Assembly: GCA_050944455.1 (NCBI GenBank)
Contig: JBMNRC010000007.1
Coordinates: 1-64,000, forward strand
DNA: 64,000 bases
Source: Anthropogastromicrobium sp050944455
GTDB taxonomy: Bacteria > Bacillota > Clostridia > Lachnospirales > Lachnospiraceae
Direction: 5' to 3'
Numbering within the stretch: the first letter of the stretch is position 1; every line of letters begins with the position of its first letter. Shown here in pieces: positions 9,192-19,140 of the stretch. The notes below the pieces were generated by a model. The model did no database searches and had not been told where the DNA came from. It saw only the letters and a list, made by a program, of their open reading frames with translations. The position numbers and the translations under genes are program-made.

Positions 9192-11912
9192 TCAGTGATA
9201 TGCTGACTGCGGCTGCCCCGGAGAGGCGGCTTCCTCCTCCCGCAGGATTTTCAGCACAGGCGCTTCCAGAAGCCCGGTCCCGCCCAGCTGCAGATGCGTG
9301 GACGCACCGTCCTTCCGCTTCCAGACGAGGGTCGTGGAGAACTGCAGGGTCAGGCTGTTCTCCCCGTCCCTGACGGCGTCCGTGATCTCGATCTCCGACG
9401 GGAACCCGGCCAGTCTCCCGGCTTCCTTCCCGTTGACAGATATCAGAACAGCGTCCCCGCCGGCGGGAATGCGGAGGATAACCCTTTCACCCGGTTCCGT
9501 TTTCACCCGGAACGCGCTCCCGTACCGGTACCACCCGGTAAACGAAGGATCGTAGGCCGGCCCGTTCATCGACGGGAGAAGGCTCCCCTGCACGGTCGTA
9601 TAAGGGACAAATTCCGCAGGGTGGAGCTCATCGGCGCGGCTGACCGCAAACGGCCCTTCCAGCCTGATCTCCTCTCTCGTTTTCCAGACGCGGGAAGGCG
9701 CCGGCGTATCCGCGGAGAGCAGAACCATCACGGCCTGCCCCGGGTCCAGCTTCAGCGCCATGCGGCCGTCCGTCACCGGAACGGTTTCCGCCGTGTCGCT
9801 CCAGGCGTCGTACAGGACCGCCGCCCGCAGCGGTTTCTGACTGTCCTCCCAGTTCCAGCGCACCTCTGTATCTACCGGGCGTGTGACGCTCTCATTGAAG
9901 AACATCGCGATTTTCCCGCTCTCCGTCCACCCGCTGCACAGCCGCAGGTCCGGGAAGCGGCCTTTCAGGACAGCGGCGGGCTTCACCGCGGCTGCCGCCG
10001 CGTCCGCCAGCTGATCTTCCGGTACGCAGATCACGCTGTCCGCGAACTTTTCCGGGAGCGGTTTCCCGTCAAAATCCCGCTCAGGCTTCCGGTTCAGCGC
10101 GAAGACGGGCAGGCCCTTCTCCGCCGCCGAAATCAGAAATTCCGCCGCTTCCCGGGCGATCACCGTCATTTCAGGAAGAACCAGGCACGAATAGCTCATT
10201 TCCCCGATCCGGAGTTTTCCGTCCGTGACCGAGGCGCCCGGGCCTCCCGGCGTCCCGTATCCGGTGTCCTCCGCGCCGCTTTCCGTCCCCGGCGCCGCCG
10301 CCTTTTCGCGGAGAACATCCTCCGGGATCACGTCGCAGTCGATCTGGCGGCGCAGCAGTTCGCGCGCCGGCCTCTGGAACAGGCCGGCACCTTCCCTCTT
10401 CCCGCAGGCCCACTCGGATTCCGCGTGATAGAGAACCGCGGCCGGGACCTCCGGCCTGGTCTTCGACAGCAGGGAGGCGGCGCGCTGCAGCGATCTCATC
10501 AGCCAGGCGAAGTCCGCGAACTGCGGGTTGTTTCCCCGCGCGTAGAAATGCGGCGGGCAGTCCGGGTCCGGATAGGTCATGGAAAAAGCGTGCGGCACAA
10601 ACTCGCGGATTCCCGACACCAGCATGTGATTGGCCAGCCAGCGCATCAGCGATACGCCCTCAGCCCAGCCGTAGTTGCCGTAGAGCTCCACCAGCGCCCG
10701 GTTTTTCTTTTTGGGGTCGATGTGCGCTTCCCCCGACGCCAGGCGGCACATTCCGTAATGGAAAAATTCCCCGTCCTCGTCCCCGGCGATCCACTGGTGG
10801 ATCTTCCCGGTAAATCCCGGGACAATCTGGTGATGGACGACGTCGATCCCGGCCATGTCCCGGCCGTGCATCTCACGGAAATAGTGGCCGATGCTGCACC
10901 CCAGGCGCGACGACGCGTTCGCGTCCTCGATGATATGCCCGATGTACTCCACGGAGTGCTCTCTGCACCAGCGGCCGATCTGCGCCGTGAAGCAGGTGTA
11001 CACCAGCTTCGTCACTTCGTCCATGTAGGCCTCGCGGATGCTCCCGGTGCGCTCTCCCGCCTCATACCACAGGGCGGGCAGGTTTTTCCGGAAATCCGGG
11101 CCGAAACGCTCCTGCAGGCGTTCCCTGAGCTGCCAGCTCCAGGGCAGCCTCACGTCCCGCTTCCCCAGAACCGCGTCAAACGGATAGCCGGGCTCGTTTC
11201 CCAGCTCCGGCTCATCCGAGAAAAATCCCGCGATCGTGCTGCCGAAATACCGGGAGAAGTGCGCGTAGTGGGTTTCGTAAACCTCATCGATCTGCACCCT
11301 CACCGAGTCGGAATCGATCAGGTTCATATACAGCGGCCTCCCGCCGCCCGTCTGCGTGGTGAACAGCACGAACAGGCGGTACGCGCCTTCCGGCAGGTCA
11401 AAATAGACGAAACCGTCCTTCACCCCGTCCGTCAGGTCCAGGACCCCGTCCGGGCTCACCGCCAGCGTGTCCGTGTCCGGCTTCGGGAAGGCGAGAACCC
11501 CCAGGAGCTCCGCGTCCCCGGGAAGGAACGGCTGGATCAGGACGGCCGATTCCCGGCACGGCCCCAGGATATCCATATGCCGCTCCGCCAGATACCACTT
11601 GGCCAGCTCCGGGTGTTTCTGAAAGCCGCCGTTGGCGTGGCCGGTCGGGAACCTGCTGTCATCCAGGATCCAGACACGCATGCCGCGGCGCCTGGCTTCC
11701 GGCAGGATCACGGAAAGGATCTTCCACCAGCCCGGCCCGCAGAAATCCGGATGCGGCCGCGATTCCAGGCAGATCTCCCGGATGCCGCACTCCGCGATCT
11801 TTTCAATCTCATCCAGGACGGTCTCCTCCCCCTCGCCTTTCATCCACAGAAACGGGAGGATATGGCTGGTCAGTTTCCGGCCCGCAAGCGGAACCCTGAG
11901 TTCTTCATTCAT
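9192..11912 (-). CDS. Large glycoside hydrolase, GH106 rhamnosidase-like
   Basis: 906 aa, no signal peptide. The N-terminal half looks like a TIM-barrel glycosidase (LESRPHPDFCGPGWWKIL, GMRVWILDDSRFPTGHANGG, GFFSDEPELGNEPGYPF, EYIGHIIEDANASSRLGCSIGHYFR). The acidic residues in SDEPE and IIEDAN are plausible catalytic residues. The C-terminal ~170 aa (WYRYGSAFRVKTEPGERVILRIPAGGD, VSVNGKEAGRLAGFPSEIEITDAVRDGEN) is a GH2-type beta-sandwich sugar-binding domain. This arrangement and the neighbouring GH78 suggest the GH106 alpha-L-rhamnosidase group, but the assignment is by resemblance. The ATG at 11912 overlaps the GH78 gene end by 8 bp, so translation is probably coupled. Confidence 0.78.
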   Translation of the reverse strand: MNEELRVPLAGRKLTSHILPFLWMKGEGEETVLDEIEKIAECGIREICLESRPHPDFCGPGWWKILSVILPEARRRGMRVWILDDSRFPTGHANGGFQKHPELAKWYLAERHMDILGPCRESAVLIQPFLPGDAELLGVLAFPKPDTDTLAVSPDGVLDLTDGVKDGFVYFDLPEGAYRLFVLFTTQTGGGRPLYMNLIDSDSVRVQIDEVYETHYAHFSRYFGSTIAGFFSDEPELGNEPGYPFDAVLGKRDVRLPWSWQLRERLQERFGPDFRKNLPALWYEAGERTGSIREAYMDEVTKLVYTCFTAQIGRWCREHSVEYIGHIIEDANASSRLGCSIGHYFREMHGRDMAGIDVVHHQIVPGFTGKIHQWIAGDEDGEFFHYGMCRLASGEAHIDPKKKNRALVELYGNYGWAEGVSLMRWLANHMLVSGIREFVPHAFSMTYPDPDCPPHFYARGNNPQFADFAWLMRSLQRAASLLSKTRPEVPAAVLYHAESEWACGKREGAGLFQRPARELLRRQIDCDVIPEDVLREKAAAPGTESGAEDTGYGTPGGPGASVTDGKLRIGEMSYSCLVLPEMTVIAREAAEFLISAAEKGLPVFALNRKPERDFDGKPLPEKFADSVICVPEDQLADAAAAAVKPAAVLKGRFPDLRLCSGWTESGKIAMFFNESVTRPVDTEVRWNWEDSQKPLRAAVLYDAWSDTAETVPVTDGRMALKLDPGQAVMVLLSADTPAPSRVWKTREEIRLEGPFAVSRADELHPAEFVPYTTVQGSLLPSMNGPAYDPSFTGWYRYGSAFRVKTEPGERVILRIPAGGDAVLISVNGKEAGRLAGFPSEIEITDAVRDGENSLTLQFSTTLVWKRKDGASTHLQLGGTGLLEAPVLKILREEEAASPGQPQSAYH

Positions 11913-14622
11913 CTTTGTTTTCCTTTCCCGCGCCCGCGCCGGCATTCTCCGGCTTTACCGCGATCTGATACCGCCCGGATCCGACCTTTCGCCGGGCTTT
12001 CCCCGATTCGTCCGGGATCACGGCCTCCATATTCGGGGGAATGGCGACCGAAAGCCGGACGGTTCCGTCCTCATCGCGCCTCCAGTCCACAATCACCCTG
12101 CCCGCCGGGAAAACTTCCTCCGCATGGCAGGACGAGAGTTCCGGCACATATGCCGGCTGGACGCGGATCGCCCCGGTCAGGCTTCCGTCCCTCAGGGACG
12201 GCAGGCCGCCCGGACCGGTATAGAACCATTCGTCCAGGCTTCCCAGCATGAAGTGATTCTGGGAGCCGTGCGGCCTGGCCGGGTCAGGGCCGTCCCATTC
12301 CTCGGTGAGGGCTGTCGCTCCGCACCGGATCTGGTAGCCGTAGCCCGGCGCGTCCGTCACATCTGCCATCGCGGCCAGAAGATCGTCCATCCCGTACCGG
12401 TGCAGGGCCGCCACCAGATACGGATGGCCGACGTCCCCCGCCGTGACGGCGTTTTTTCTTTTCTCCACGGAATCCCTCAGGTGCCGGACCGCCATCGGTT
12501 CCGTCTCTTTGGGGACCAACCCGCAGACCAGCGCCATCGCCTGCGCGGCCTGGCTTCCGTTCGCGATCCATCCGCTCTGCGGATCCACGAAAAGAACGCG
12601 GAAACTCTCCTCCGTCTCCGACAGCAGGCTCTCCCATCTCTCCGCGTCCTCCGGCCGGCCCAGGAGTCTCGCCGCCTGCGCCATGACCGAAAGGTCCTGC
12701 GCGTAAATGCACGTGGCCGTCACAGCTCTCGGCGTATTCTGCGAATAGGGCCCCGTCGGGCCGATGTCCAGCCAGTCGCCCAGGCCGTGGTGAAGGATGC
12801 CGTGAAAGCTCTTCCGGTGAAGGTATTCCGCGTATTTTGCCATTGCCGGGTAGAACTTCCTGAGAATCCTGGTGTTTCCGGCCGCCTGGTACTGGAACCA
12901 CGCGTTCAGGATGAAGGCGCTGCCCCACTCCGGGGAGTCCAGGAAACCCTCGTGCCACCGGTCAAACCCGGTGCCGTACTCCGGGCAGATATCAGGAATG
13001 AGACCATCCTCATGCTGGGAGTCGGCGCAGTCCTGCTCTTCTTTCTCGTACAGGGCGCCGAGATCCCAGTTTTTCATCAGCGCCGGGCCGATCAGATGAG
13101 TCTGCTCCAGCCACGGGAATTTCTCCCGGGTAGGGCAGTCGGTCATGTACGATTTGATGTTGGAGAGCATTGCCTGGCGGATCAGGCTGTGGATCTGGTT
13201 CCAGAGAACGTCCGAGCACGTGAATTTTCCCGTCTCCTCCAGCTTCGGGCACAGGAATTCTCCCGTGATTTCCGTCACCGCCGGGAGATCCCCGCACGGC
13301 GAAAACGAAGCCGTCTCCCCGTCAGCCCGGGTTTGGCCTGATTCCGGCATCTCCCGGATTTCAGCCCCTTCCACGCGCAGATACCGGAATCCTGTGTAGG
13401 AGAAATGCGGAGTCCATGTCTGCTCCGCGGCGCTGCCGCAGAAATAGTTCCACTCATATCCGCCGTGCCAGAGGCGGGTGTCCACATCGCCGTCCGGCTG
13501 CAGGACTTCGCCCGGCACCAGTCGGATGCGGCGTCCGGCCATCGATCCGTCAGTGCGGATGCGCAGGGAAGGCCGGCCGGAGAAATTCGCGCCGAAGTCG
13601 ACGATATACCGGTCTTCCCCGATGCGCTTCACCGAGACAGCCGGATAGCGCCGGTATACTTCCACCGGAAGGATCTGCTGCGCCGTCAGTTCCCCCTGCG
13701 GGGCTTCCACTGTCCGTGCGGGATGCCATCCGGAATCCGCGCTTCGCGGGCTCCGGCCGGGCTTCCCGGCTGTATCCGCTTCCGCGCAGGATCCGCCGTC
13801 CGGGATCGACGTCTCAGCCCAGGGGATGCTCCCGTCGTCATCCTCGCCTCCGTAGATGCAGGCGAAACGGACCGGCGACGGGCCTTCCTCCCAGCGGGCG
13901 TCGGAGGGAATCTCCGCGGAAGTCCCGTCCTGATACTGAATTCTCAGGGAGGCGAGAACCTTCCTCCTGCCGAAGCTGCGCGGGTAGTACACGTACCGCC
14001 CGCCGCGCACGCTGTACATTCCGTCGCCGGTCATCACGGATATCGCGTTGTCTCCCTGCCGCAGCAGTTCCGTGACGTCGTACGCCGTGTAATAGATCGT
14101 TTTGCGGTAATCGGTCCAGCCTGGCTCCAGCACGGCGTCCGTCACCGGGCGGCCGTTGACCGCGCACTCCCCATGGCCGAGCGCGCAGAGATACAGTTTC
14201 GCCTTCCTCACCGGCGCCGCGAGCGTGAATTTTCTCCGGTACAGATGGTAGATCTCTTCCTGGTTTTCGCCGATCCACTCCGCCCGCCAGTCGGACGGCT
14301 CAGACAGCCCGGTCTCGAAAAAGCTCTCCCCGGTGCCGCACGCTCCGGGATCTCCTTCCGCGCGGATGCGCACCTGCCACAGGTACCGCGTGTCCGGCTT
14401 CAGAGCCGTTCCGGCATACTCGATCTGGTTCTGGCGCCGCGATTCTGTCTCGCCGCTGTCCCACACGGTTTCTCCCGACTCCTCCCGGACGAGTATCCGG
14501 TAGGATTTCTGGAACCAGTTTTCCTCATCCGTCCCGATTTTCCATGAAAAGACAGGCTTTCCGGCGCCGATGAGAATCGGTTCCCTCCGGTTCTCTGTCC
14601 TGAGATCCGTCACCTGAAACAT
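11905..14622 (-). CDS. Alpha-L-rhamnosidase, GH78
   Basis: 905 aa, no signal peptide, so probably cytoplasmic. It removes alpha-L-rhamnose from oligosaccharides or plant glycosides. The domain order is typical: an Ig-like start (LRTENRREPILIGAGKPVFSW), the Bac_rhamnosid_N sandwich (FTLAAPVRKAKLYLCALGHGECAVNG, VLEPGWTDYRKTIYYTAYDVT), the (alpha/alpha)6 catalytic barrel with the DCPTRE motif at about residues 495-500, W and E in the following FPWLEQ, and a C-terminal sandwich ending near the stop. The ATG at 14622 is preceded by GGAGGAAC; the upstream 57 codons of open frame have no comparable site. It is fourth in the operon, behind a hairpin after the binding-protein gene. Confidence 0.93.
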   Translation of the reverse strand: MFQVTDLRTENRREPILIGAGKPVFSWKIGTDEENWFQKSYRILVREESGETVWDSGETESRRQNQIEYAGTALKPDTRYLWQVRIRAEGDPGACGTGESFFETGLSEPSDWRAEWIGENQEEIYHLYRRKFTLAAPVRKAKLYLCALGHGECAVNGRPVTDAVLEPGWTDYRKTIYYTAYDVTELLRQGDNAISVMTGDGMYSVRGGRYVYYPRSFGRRKVLASLRIQYQDGTSAEIPSDARWEEGPSPVRFACIYGGEDDDGSIPWAETSIPDGGSCAEADTAGKPGRSPRSADSGWHPARTVEAPQGELTAQQILPVEVYRRYPAVSVKRIGEDRYIVDFGANFSGRPSLRIRTDGSMAGRRIRLVPGEVLQPDGDVDTRLWHGGYEWNYFCGSAAEQTWTPHFSYTGFRYLRVEGAEIREMPESGQTRADGETASFSPCGDLPAVTEITGEFLCPKLEETGKFTCSDVLWNQIHSLIRQAMLSNIKSYMTDCPTREKFPWLEQTHLIGPALMKNWDLGALYEKEEQDCADSQHEDGLIPDICPEYGTGFDRWHEGFLDSPEWGSAFILNAWFQYQAAGNTRILRKFYPAMAKYAEYLHRKSFHGILHHGLGDWLDIGPTGPYSQNTPRAVTATCIYAQDLSVMAQAARLLGRPEDAERWESLLSETEESFRVLFVDPQSGWIANGSQAAQAMALVCGLVPKETEPMAVRHLRDSVEKRKNAVTAGDVGHPYLVAALHRYGMDDLLAAMADVTDAPGYGYQIRCGATALTEEWDGPDPARPHGSQNHFMLGSLDEWFYTGPGGLPSLRDGSLTGAIRVQPAYVPELSSCHAEEVFPAGRVIVDWRRDEDGTVRLSVAIPPNMEAVIPDESGKARRKVGSGRYQIAVKPENAGAGAGKENKDE

Positions 14623-14933
14623 TTTGTTCCTCCCCGGGCCTCCGCCCGGCAGCGGGCTTACCGCCGTTTTCCTGTTGTCCGTACCCTGCGGCCGCTTCTT
14701 TTTCGCCCGCGGATGATTTCCCATCACATGCCCGCAGTCCGCGCTCTGCTGTCCGCTGATTCCTGCGCATGCCGCAAAAAACCTGCTGCACACCCGCCGC
14801 CTCAGTCGCGATAGGCAGGCCGCGCCGCTTCACACACGTGCCGGGCTGAGACTGTTCTCCCTGACAGGAGCTCCGCGCGAACCCGCGTTCCGCGGCCTGC
14901 TCCCCTGATTGCCCGGCAGCAGACTGTAAATAA

Positions 14934-14975
14934 GGGCGGGAGAAACAGTCAGCCCTGTGCCTGTTCCTCCCGCCC
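14934..14975 (-). terminator. Intra-operon hairpin between binding protein and GH78
   Basis: A 15-bp stem (GGGCGGGAGGAACAG with CTGTTTCTCCCGCCC, one G-U) is followed on the minus strand by TTATTTA. It lies in the 422-bp gap 14623-15044 after the solute-binding-protein gene. It probably acts as a leaky terminator or 3' stabiliser that sets binding protein above enzyme level. The remainder of the gap shows nothing recognisable. Confidence 0.72.
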
Positions 14976-15044
14976 CGGTGTGTGTCATTTCCCGCGCCGG
15001 CCGGACCGGCCCGGCAGCGGAATCAGGCCGAAATCATCTGCGGA

Positions 15045-16805
15045 TTATTCTGCCTCGGTTTCGGTCTCGGTTTCCGTCTCGACAACGGAATTGTCGTTCA
15101 GCATCTGGATGGTCTCGTCGAAATCTTCATCAGACTGGGACTTGACGCCTTCGACATAGGACTCCCATGCCGCGTCGTCGTTCGGATCGTACTCGCCCGT
15201 GATGAACTTGATAGCCTCTTCCTTCGCGTAAGTCTCGCAAGCGCTTGTCAGCTGGGATTTTGCGGTTGACTGGTCGGTGTCAAGCGTTGTCACAGCAGGA
15301 CGGTCAGCGGGGGATACGGAATCCTCGCCGCCCTGGCGGTCGGACTCGATCCAGTACTTGCTCTCGAAATAGCCGTCGTCAGCGCTCCACCACGGCTCAG
15401 GCAGGGAAGCGACCTGAAGCATCGCGGAGAAGTTCTGCGGGGTGAACGGGATGCCGGTGCGGCAGACGGCGGATGCCATCAGGCCGAGCTCAGCGCTTGC
15501 GGTCGCCGGGCTGTCGGCGTCAAGGATGGCATCGACGTAGGTCTTGCTTCCGTCATCGTCAACCGTGTAGCTCTTTCCTTCAACGCCCCAGTTCAGGAGG
15601 TTGGTCATTTCGTCAGAATACTGATAGTCGATCATGGCGACCATATACTCAGGATACTCGGTTTCGCCGCTGATATAGATACCCATGTTGACGTTCAGGT
15701 TCTTGCCCGGAAGCTTGGAGCCCCACTTCCACGCGGTGCCGTAATCGGTGTTCTCGGGGAGATACGCGAGTCCCCACTCGATGCCGGAATCATCGCTTGC
15801 CGCGGTGTTCCAGGAAGCCGCCATGCCAGCCCACAGAGTCGGGCAGATCAGAACCGAGCCGGTCGTAGCCTTCTGGGTTTCGGTGTTGCCGTCAGCGGTA
15901 GCGAACTCCGGATCGATGTATCCGGCAGCGTACAGGCTGTTCAGGTATTTGAGCATCTCGCGGAAGTTGTCCTCGATCGGCCCGAACGCCCACTCGGTGC
16001 CATTCCAGTACAGCGTGTCCCAGGTGTGGAAGATGCCGACGAAGCCGCGGTAGAACGCGTAGTTCGCGTCGGAGTTGAAAATCACGTAGTCGGCGTCGAT
16101 CGTTCCGTCGTCGATCTTTGCCTGCAGGTCGGCGCACAGCTGGGTAAACTCATCCAGCGTAGTAGCCGGCTCAAGGCCGAGCTCCTGCAGCACGTCAAAG
16201 CGGTACGCGAATGCGGTGAAGGACTGCGCGCCCTGGATGTTGTCCTCGTTGTTCATGCCGTCCATGAAGTAATACATGTTGCCGTCCGCCGTGGACGCGA
16301 CAGTGCGGCCGTTCGGATGGCCGTCGACATAATCCCAGTAATATTTGATGTAATCCTGGTAGTCGGCAAGGTTAAGGACGACGCCGTCGTCGCCGTACTC
16401 GACGATGGACGAAGTTCCGTAGGAATAGGTGTTGACATCCGCGACGTCCCCGGCAGCCAGCAGCGTGAGCTCATTGGTTCTGTAGTCGGCCCAGGCCGTG
16501 CGGTTGAAGGTAACGTCGATATCGACGCCCAGATAGTGCTCCATGGCCTGCTCCCACAGAGCCTGAATCTGCGTACCCTCGGAAGTCATGTTGAAATCCG
16601 GGATGTTCGCGGTGATCTCGAGAGTGCCGTCCTCAATTTCCGGAAGGTCCATCCCGTTGTCCGCGGCGGTAGCCCAGGTGGAGAAGTCGATCTCACCCAG
16701 GTCGATCCCCGTGCTGTTTTCGTCTGCCATCGCGGATACCGGCATCAGAGAGACAGCCATCGCCCCCGCGGCGAGCGCCGCGAGAATCCTGCTTGTTTTT
16801 TTCAT
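15045..16805 (-). CDS. ABC sugar transporter substrate-binding protein (LplA-like)
   Basis: 586 aa. It has a Sec signal peptide (MKKTSRILAALAAGAMAVSLMPVSAMA) with an AxA-type end and no lipobox Cys, so this binding protein lacks the usual lipid anchor. The mature part matches family-1 extracellular solute-binding proteins of the LplA type (YLGVDIDVTFNRTAWADYRTNELTLLAAGDVAD, a central GNMYYFMDG, and C-terminal SDEMTNLLNWGVEGKSYTVDDDGSKTYVD). It ends in a Glu-Thr repeat tail. The ATG at 16805 follows AGAAGGAGG. Third gene of the permease-permease-binding-protein set, separated from the upstream permease by 169 bp. Confidence 0.93.
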   Translation of the reverse strand: MKKTSRILAALAAGAMAVSLMPVSAMADENSTGIDLGEIDFSTWATAADNGMDLPEIEDGTLEITANIPDFNMTSEGTQIQALWEQAMEHYLGVDIDVTFNRTAWADYRTNELTLLAAGDVADVNTYSYGTSSIVEYGDDGVVLNLADYQDYIKYYWDYVDGHPNGRTVASTADGNMYYFMDGMNNEDNIQGAQSFTAFAYRFDVLQELGLEPATTLDEFTQLCADLQAKIDDGTIDADYVIFNSDANYAFYRGFVGIFHTWDTLYWNGTEWAFGPIEDNFREMLKYLNSLYAAGYIDPEFATADGNTETQKATTGSVLICPTLWAGMAASWNTAASDDSGIEWGLAYLPENTDYGTAWKWGSKLPGKNLNVNMGIYISGETEYPEYMVAMIDYQYSDEMTNLLNWGVEGKSYTVDDDGSKTYVDAILDADSPATASAELGLMASAVCRTGIPFTPQNFSAMLQVASLPEPWWSADDGYFESKYWIESDRQGGEDSVSPADRPAVTTLDTDQSTAKSQLTSACETYAKEEAIKFITGEYDPNDDAAWESYVEGVKSQSDEDFDETIQMLNDNSVVETETETETEAE

Positions 16806-16974
16806 AAAAATCCTCCTTCTGACTCGGTTTCCGGATTTCATCGTTCGGACCGGCGGCGCCTCCGCCTGTTCTCCGGGAAATCCTAAACCGCAGTCATGTT
16901 AGATCAAAGCGCGGTATTGCGCTTGTCCGCTGAATAAATGGGTAAAGGAATAAAATGAGAGGAACTCCGCTCCG

Positions 16975-17880
16975 TCATCCTTTGACCGCCCCGAGCTGCA
17001 TGCCCTGCGTAAAGTATTTCTGCAGGAACGGGTAAATCACCATGATCGGGAGCATGGTCGCGACGATGCAGGCATACTGCAGGTTCAGGCGGTTGAGTTT
17101 TCCGTTCTGCATCATCTGCGTCGTCTCGGTCATATCGCTGCCGAGGGCCGTGAACACGATTTTTCTCAGGATCATCTGGATCGGCTGCTTCGACTGATCA
17201 TGAATATAAAGCAAAGCGTCATAGTAGCTGTTCCACATGCCGACGATGGCGAACAGGCCGAACGTCGCGTAAAGCGCCTTGGACAGCGGAACATAGATTC
17301 TCACAAGGATCTGGAACTCTCCCGCTCCGTCGATCTTCGCGGCCTCGCGGATCTCCGTCGAGATGCCCTGGTAGAACGCGCGGTAAACGAAAACGTTGTA
17401 AGCGGAGAGGCATCCCGGGAGGATCAGGGACCACCAGCTGTTGATCAGCCCGAGCTTCTGGATCCACAGGTATGTCGGGATGGTTCCGCCCGAGAAAAAC
17501 ATCGTGATCAGAAGCAGAATCGAGAACAGCTTTCTGAAGACAAAATCGCGGATCATCATCACGTACGCCAGCAGCGAGGTGGAAACCAGGTTGAAGGCGG
17601 CAAACCCGACGCAGATGATCACTGTGTTGAGGTAGGCCTGCCAGATATGGGCTTCCTTGAAAAGCAGCTGATACCCGTAGGTGTTGAAGCCTCTCGGGAA
17701 GATGGTCACCTTGCCCTGGGAGATCATCTCGTTGGAGGAGAACGATACCGCCAGGACATTCAGAAACGGATAGATGAAGATGACGGAAGCGGCGGCGAAG
17801 AAAATCCACAGGATGACGTCGACGGCCCTGCTTCCGATATGAATCTTGTTATTGACTTTCTTGGTTTTCGCGGCTGTCAT
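16975..17880 (-). CDS. ABC sugar transporter permease (MalG/LplC type)
   Basis: 301-aa inner-membrane permease with about six transmembrane segments starting with VILWIFFAAASVIFIYPFL. It carries the MalG-family EAA loop (EIREAAKIDGAGEFQILVRIYVPLSKAL) that contacts the ATPase, and the conserved end YPFLQKYFTQGMQLGAVKG. No ATPase gene is present nearby, as is usual for CUT1 systems served by a shared MsmK/UgpC-type subunit. The ATG at 17880 has GGGAGG upstream; it lies 11 bp after the partner permease gene, so they form one operon. Confidence 0.95.
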   Translation of the reverse strand: MTAAKTKKVNNKIHIGSRAVDVILWIFFAAASVIFIYPFLNVLAVSFSSNEMISQGKVTIFPRGFNTYGYQLLFKEAHIWQAYLNTVIICVGFAAFNLVSTSLLAYVMMIRDFVFRKLFSILLLITMFFSGGTIPTYLWIQKLGLINSWWSLILPGCLSAYNVFVYRAFYQGISTEIREAAKIDGAGEFQILVRIYVPLSKALYATFGLFAIVGMWNSYYDALLYIHDQSKQPIQMILRKIVFTALGSDMTETTQMMQNGKLNRLNLQYACIVATMLPIMVIYPFLQKYFTQGMQLGAVKG

Positions 17881-17891
17881 GTTTTCCTCCC

Positions 17892-18851
17892 TTACCACAG
17901 GCTGTTCTCCGGGCTGATCCGCCGGACGATCATGTTCGTGCCGAACACCAGACAGAAGCTGATCACCGACGCGAAGAGGTTCACCGCCGTGGAATAGCTG
18001 AACTCGCCGGCTTCGATACCCTGGTGATACACGAACGTGGAGATCACCTCCAGCTCGCTCCGGTTGCTGTCGTTCTGCATCAGAAGGATCTTTGTGTAAT
18101 CCGAGTTCATGACATTTCCGGCGTTCATGATCAGGATGACCGTCGACGTCGGGAGAATGGCCGGGAGAGCGATATGGCGCATCTTCTGCCAGCGGTTCGC
18201 GCCGTCCAGGTTCGCGACGTCATACAGGGATGTGTCCACGTTGGAGAGCGCCGACAGATAGATGATGGAACCCCATCCGACGCCCTGCCAGACCGCCGAC
18301 CCGATGTATTCCTGGAGGAAATACGTGTCGCCGTGGTTCATGTCGATCCTCGCCAGCCCGAAGAACGCCCGGATATCATTGAACATTCCCGAGAGGGAGC
18401 CGAAGCTGTTCAGCATGGAGCAGACCACCACGATGGAGATGAAATGCGGGATGTAGGAGATCGTCTGGACGACTCTCTTGTACACGTTCCCCCGCAGCTC
18501 ATTCAGAAGCAGAGCAAAGATGATCGGCATCGGGTAGGTGAACAGCAGCGTCAGGACGCCGACGCGCACGGTGTTCCAGATAATGTAGCTGCTGTTCACG
18601 TTCTTGAAGAACTTCGTGTAGTTTTTCCAGAACGGATCCAGCCACTCGCTGCCCCAGACGCCTCTCGACGGCCGGTATTTCTTGAAGGCAATCAGAATTC
18701 CGTAGATCGGCACATACTTGAAAATGATCAGCAGCGCCATCGGAAACGCGGCCATCAGAAGCAGCGATCTCTGCCTCCAGAGTTTCTGCGCAAAGCGGTG
18801 CCTCCGCACGCTGAACGGCAGTTTTTCTGCCGCGCTTTTGGTTTTTGCCAT
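17892..18851 (-). CDS. ABC sugar transporter permease (MalF/LplB type)
   Basis: 319 aa. A basic N-terminal tail is followed by LLLMAAFPMALLIIFKYVPIYGILIAFKKY, the standard opening of LplB-type permeases, with the EAA-type loop in SLYDVANLDGANRWQKMRHIALPAI. It forms the membrane channel with the permease at 16975-17880. First gene of the operon; transcription starts about 140 nt upstream at the consensus promoter near 19000. The operon is divergent from the kinase operon. Confidence 0.95.
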   Translation of the reverse strand: MAKTKSAAEKLPFSVRRHRFAQKLWRQRSLLLMAAFPMALLIIFKYVPIYGILIAFKKYRPSRGVWGSEWLDPFWKNYTKFFKNVNSSYIIWNTVRVGVLTLLFTYPMPIIFALLLNELRGNVYKRVVQTISYIPHFISIVVVCSMLNSFGSLSGMFNDIRAFFGLARIDMNHGDTYFLQEYIGSAVWQGVGWGSIIYLSALSNVDTSLYDVANLDGANRWQKMRHIALPAILPTSTVILIMNAGNVMNSDYTKILLMQNDSNRSELEVISTFVYHQGIEAGEFSYSTAVNLFASVISFCLVFGTNMIVRRISPENSLW

Positions 18852-18998
18852 TCTGTCCCCCCTGACCCGGCTGTGCCCGCGCCTGCTGTCCCGGTCTCCA
18901 TGCCGGGAAGAGCGGTATCCAGCCGAAAACTGACAATTTACGGAAAATTAACGGAAAAATATACGGAACCAGGGAATAATTCCCTTTTCACTGTTCTC

Positions 18999-19027
18999 AT
19001 TATATCTGCCAGATTGACCATGCTCAA
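18999..19027 (-). promoter_or_regulatory. Sigma-A promoter of the permease/rhamnosidase operon
   Basis: -35 TTGAGC (19022-19027) and a perfect -10 TATAAT (18999-19004) with 17-bp spacing. Predicted start near 18992, leaving a ~140-nt 5' leader. The divergent gap 18852-19265 also holds the kinase promoter region. Confidence 0.82.
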
Positions 19028-19140
19028 TGGATTTTTCAGAGATTTTATGGACTAATTCACGCATTTTTGTTCCGGCACAGGATGCTCTGCTTACAGAATT
19101 AATAAGTATTCCGCTGCATATTTGTCATGTTATTCCGATT

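Noticed and set aside
9294..12251. 985-codon open frame opposite the GH106-like and GH78 genes
   Set aside because: Antisense shadow caused by high GC third positions; no ribosome site or recognisable motif.
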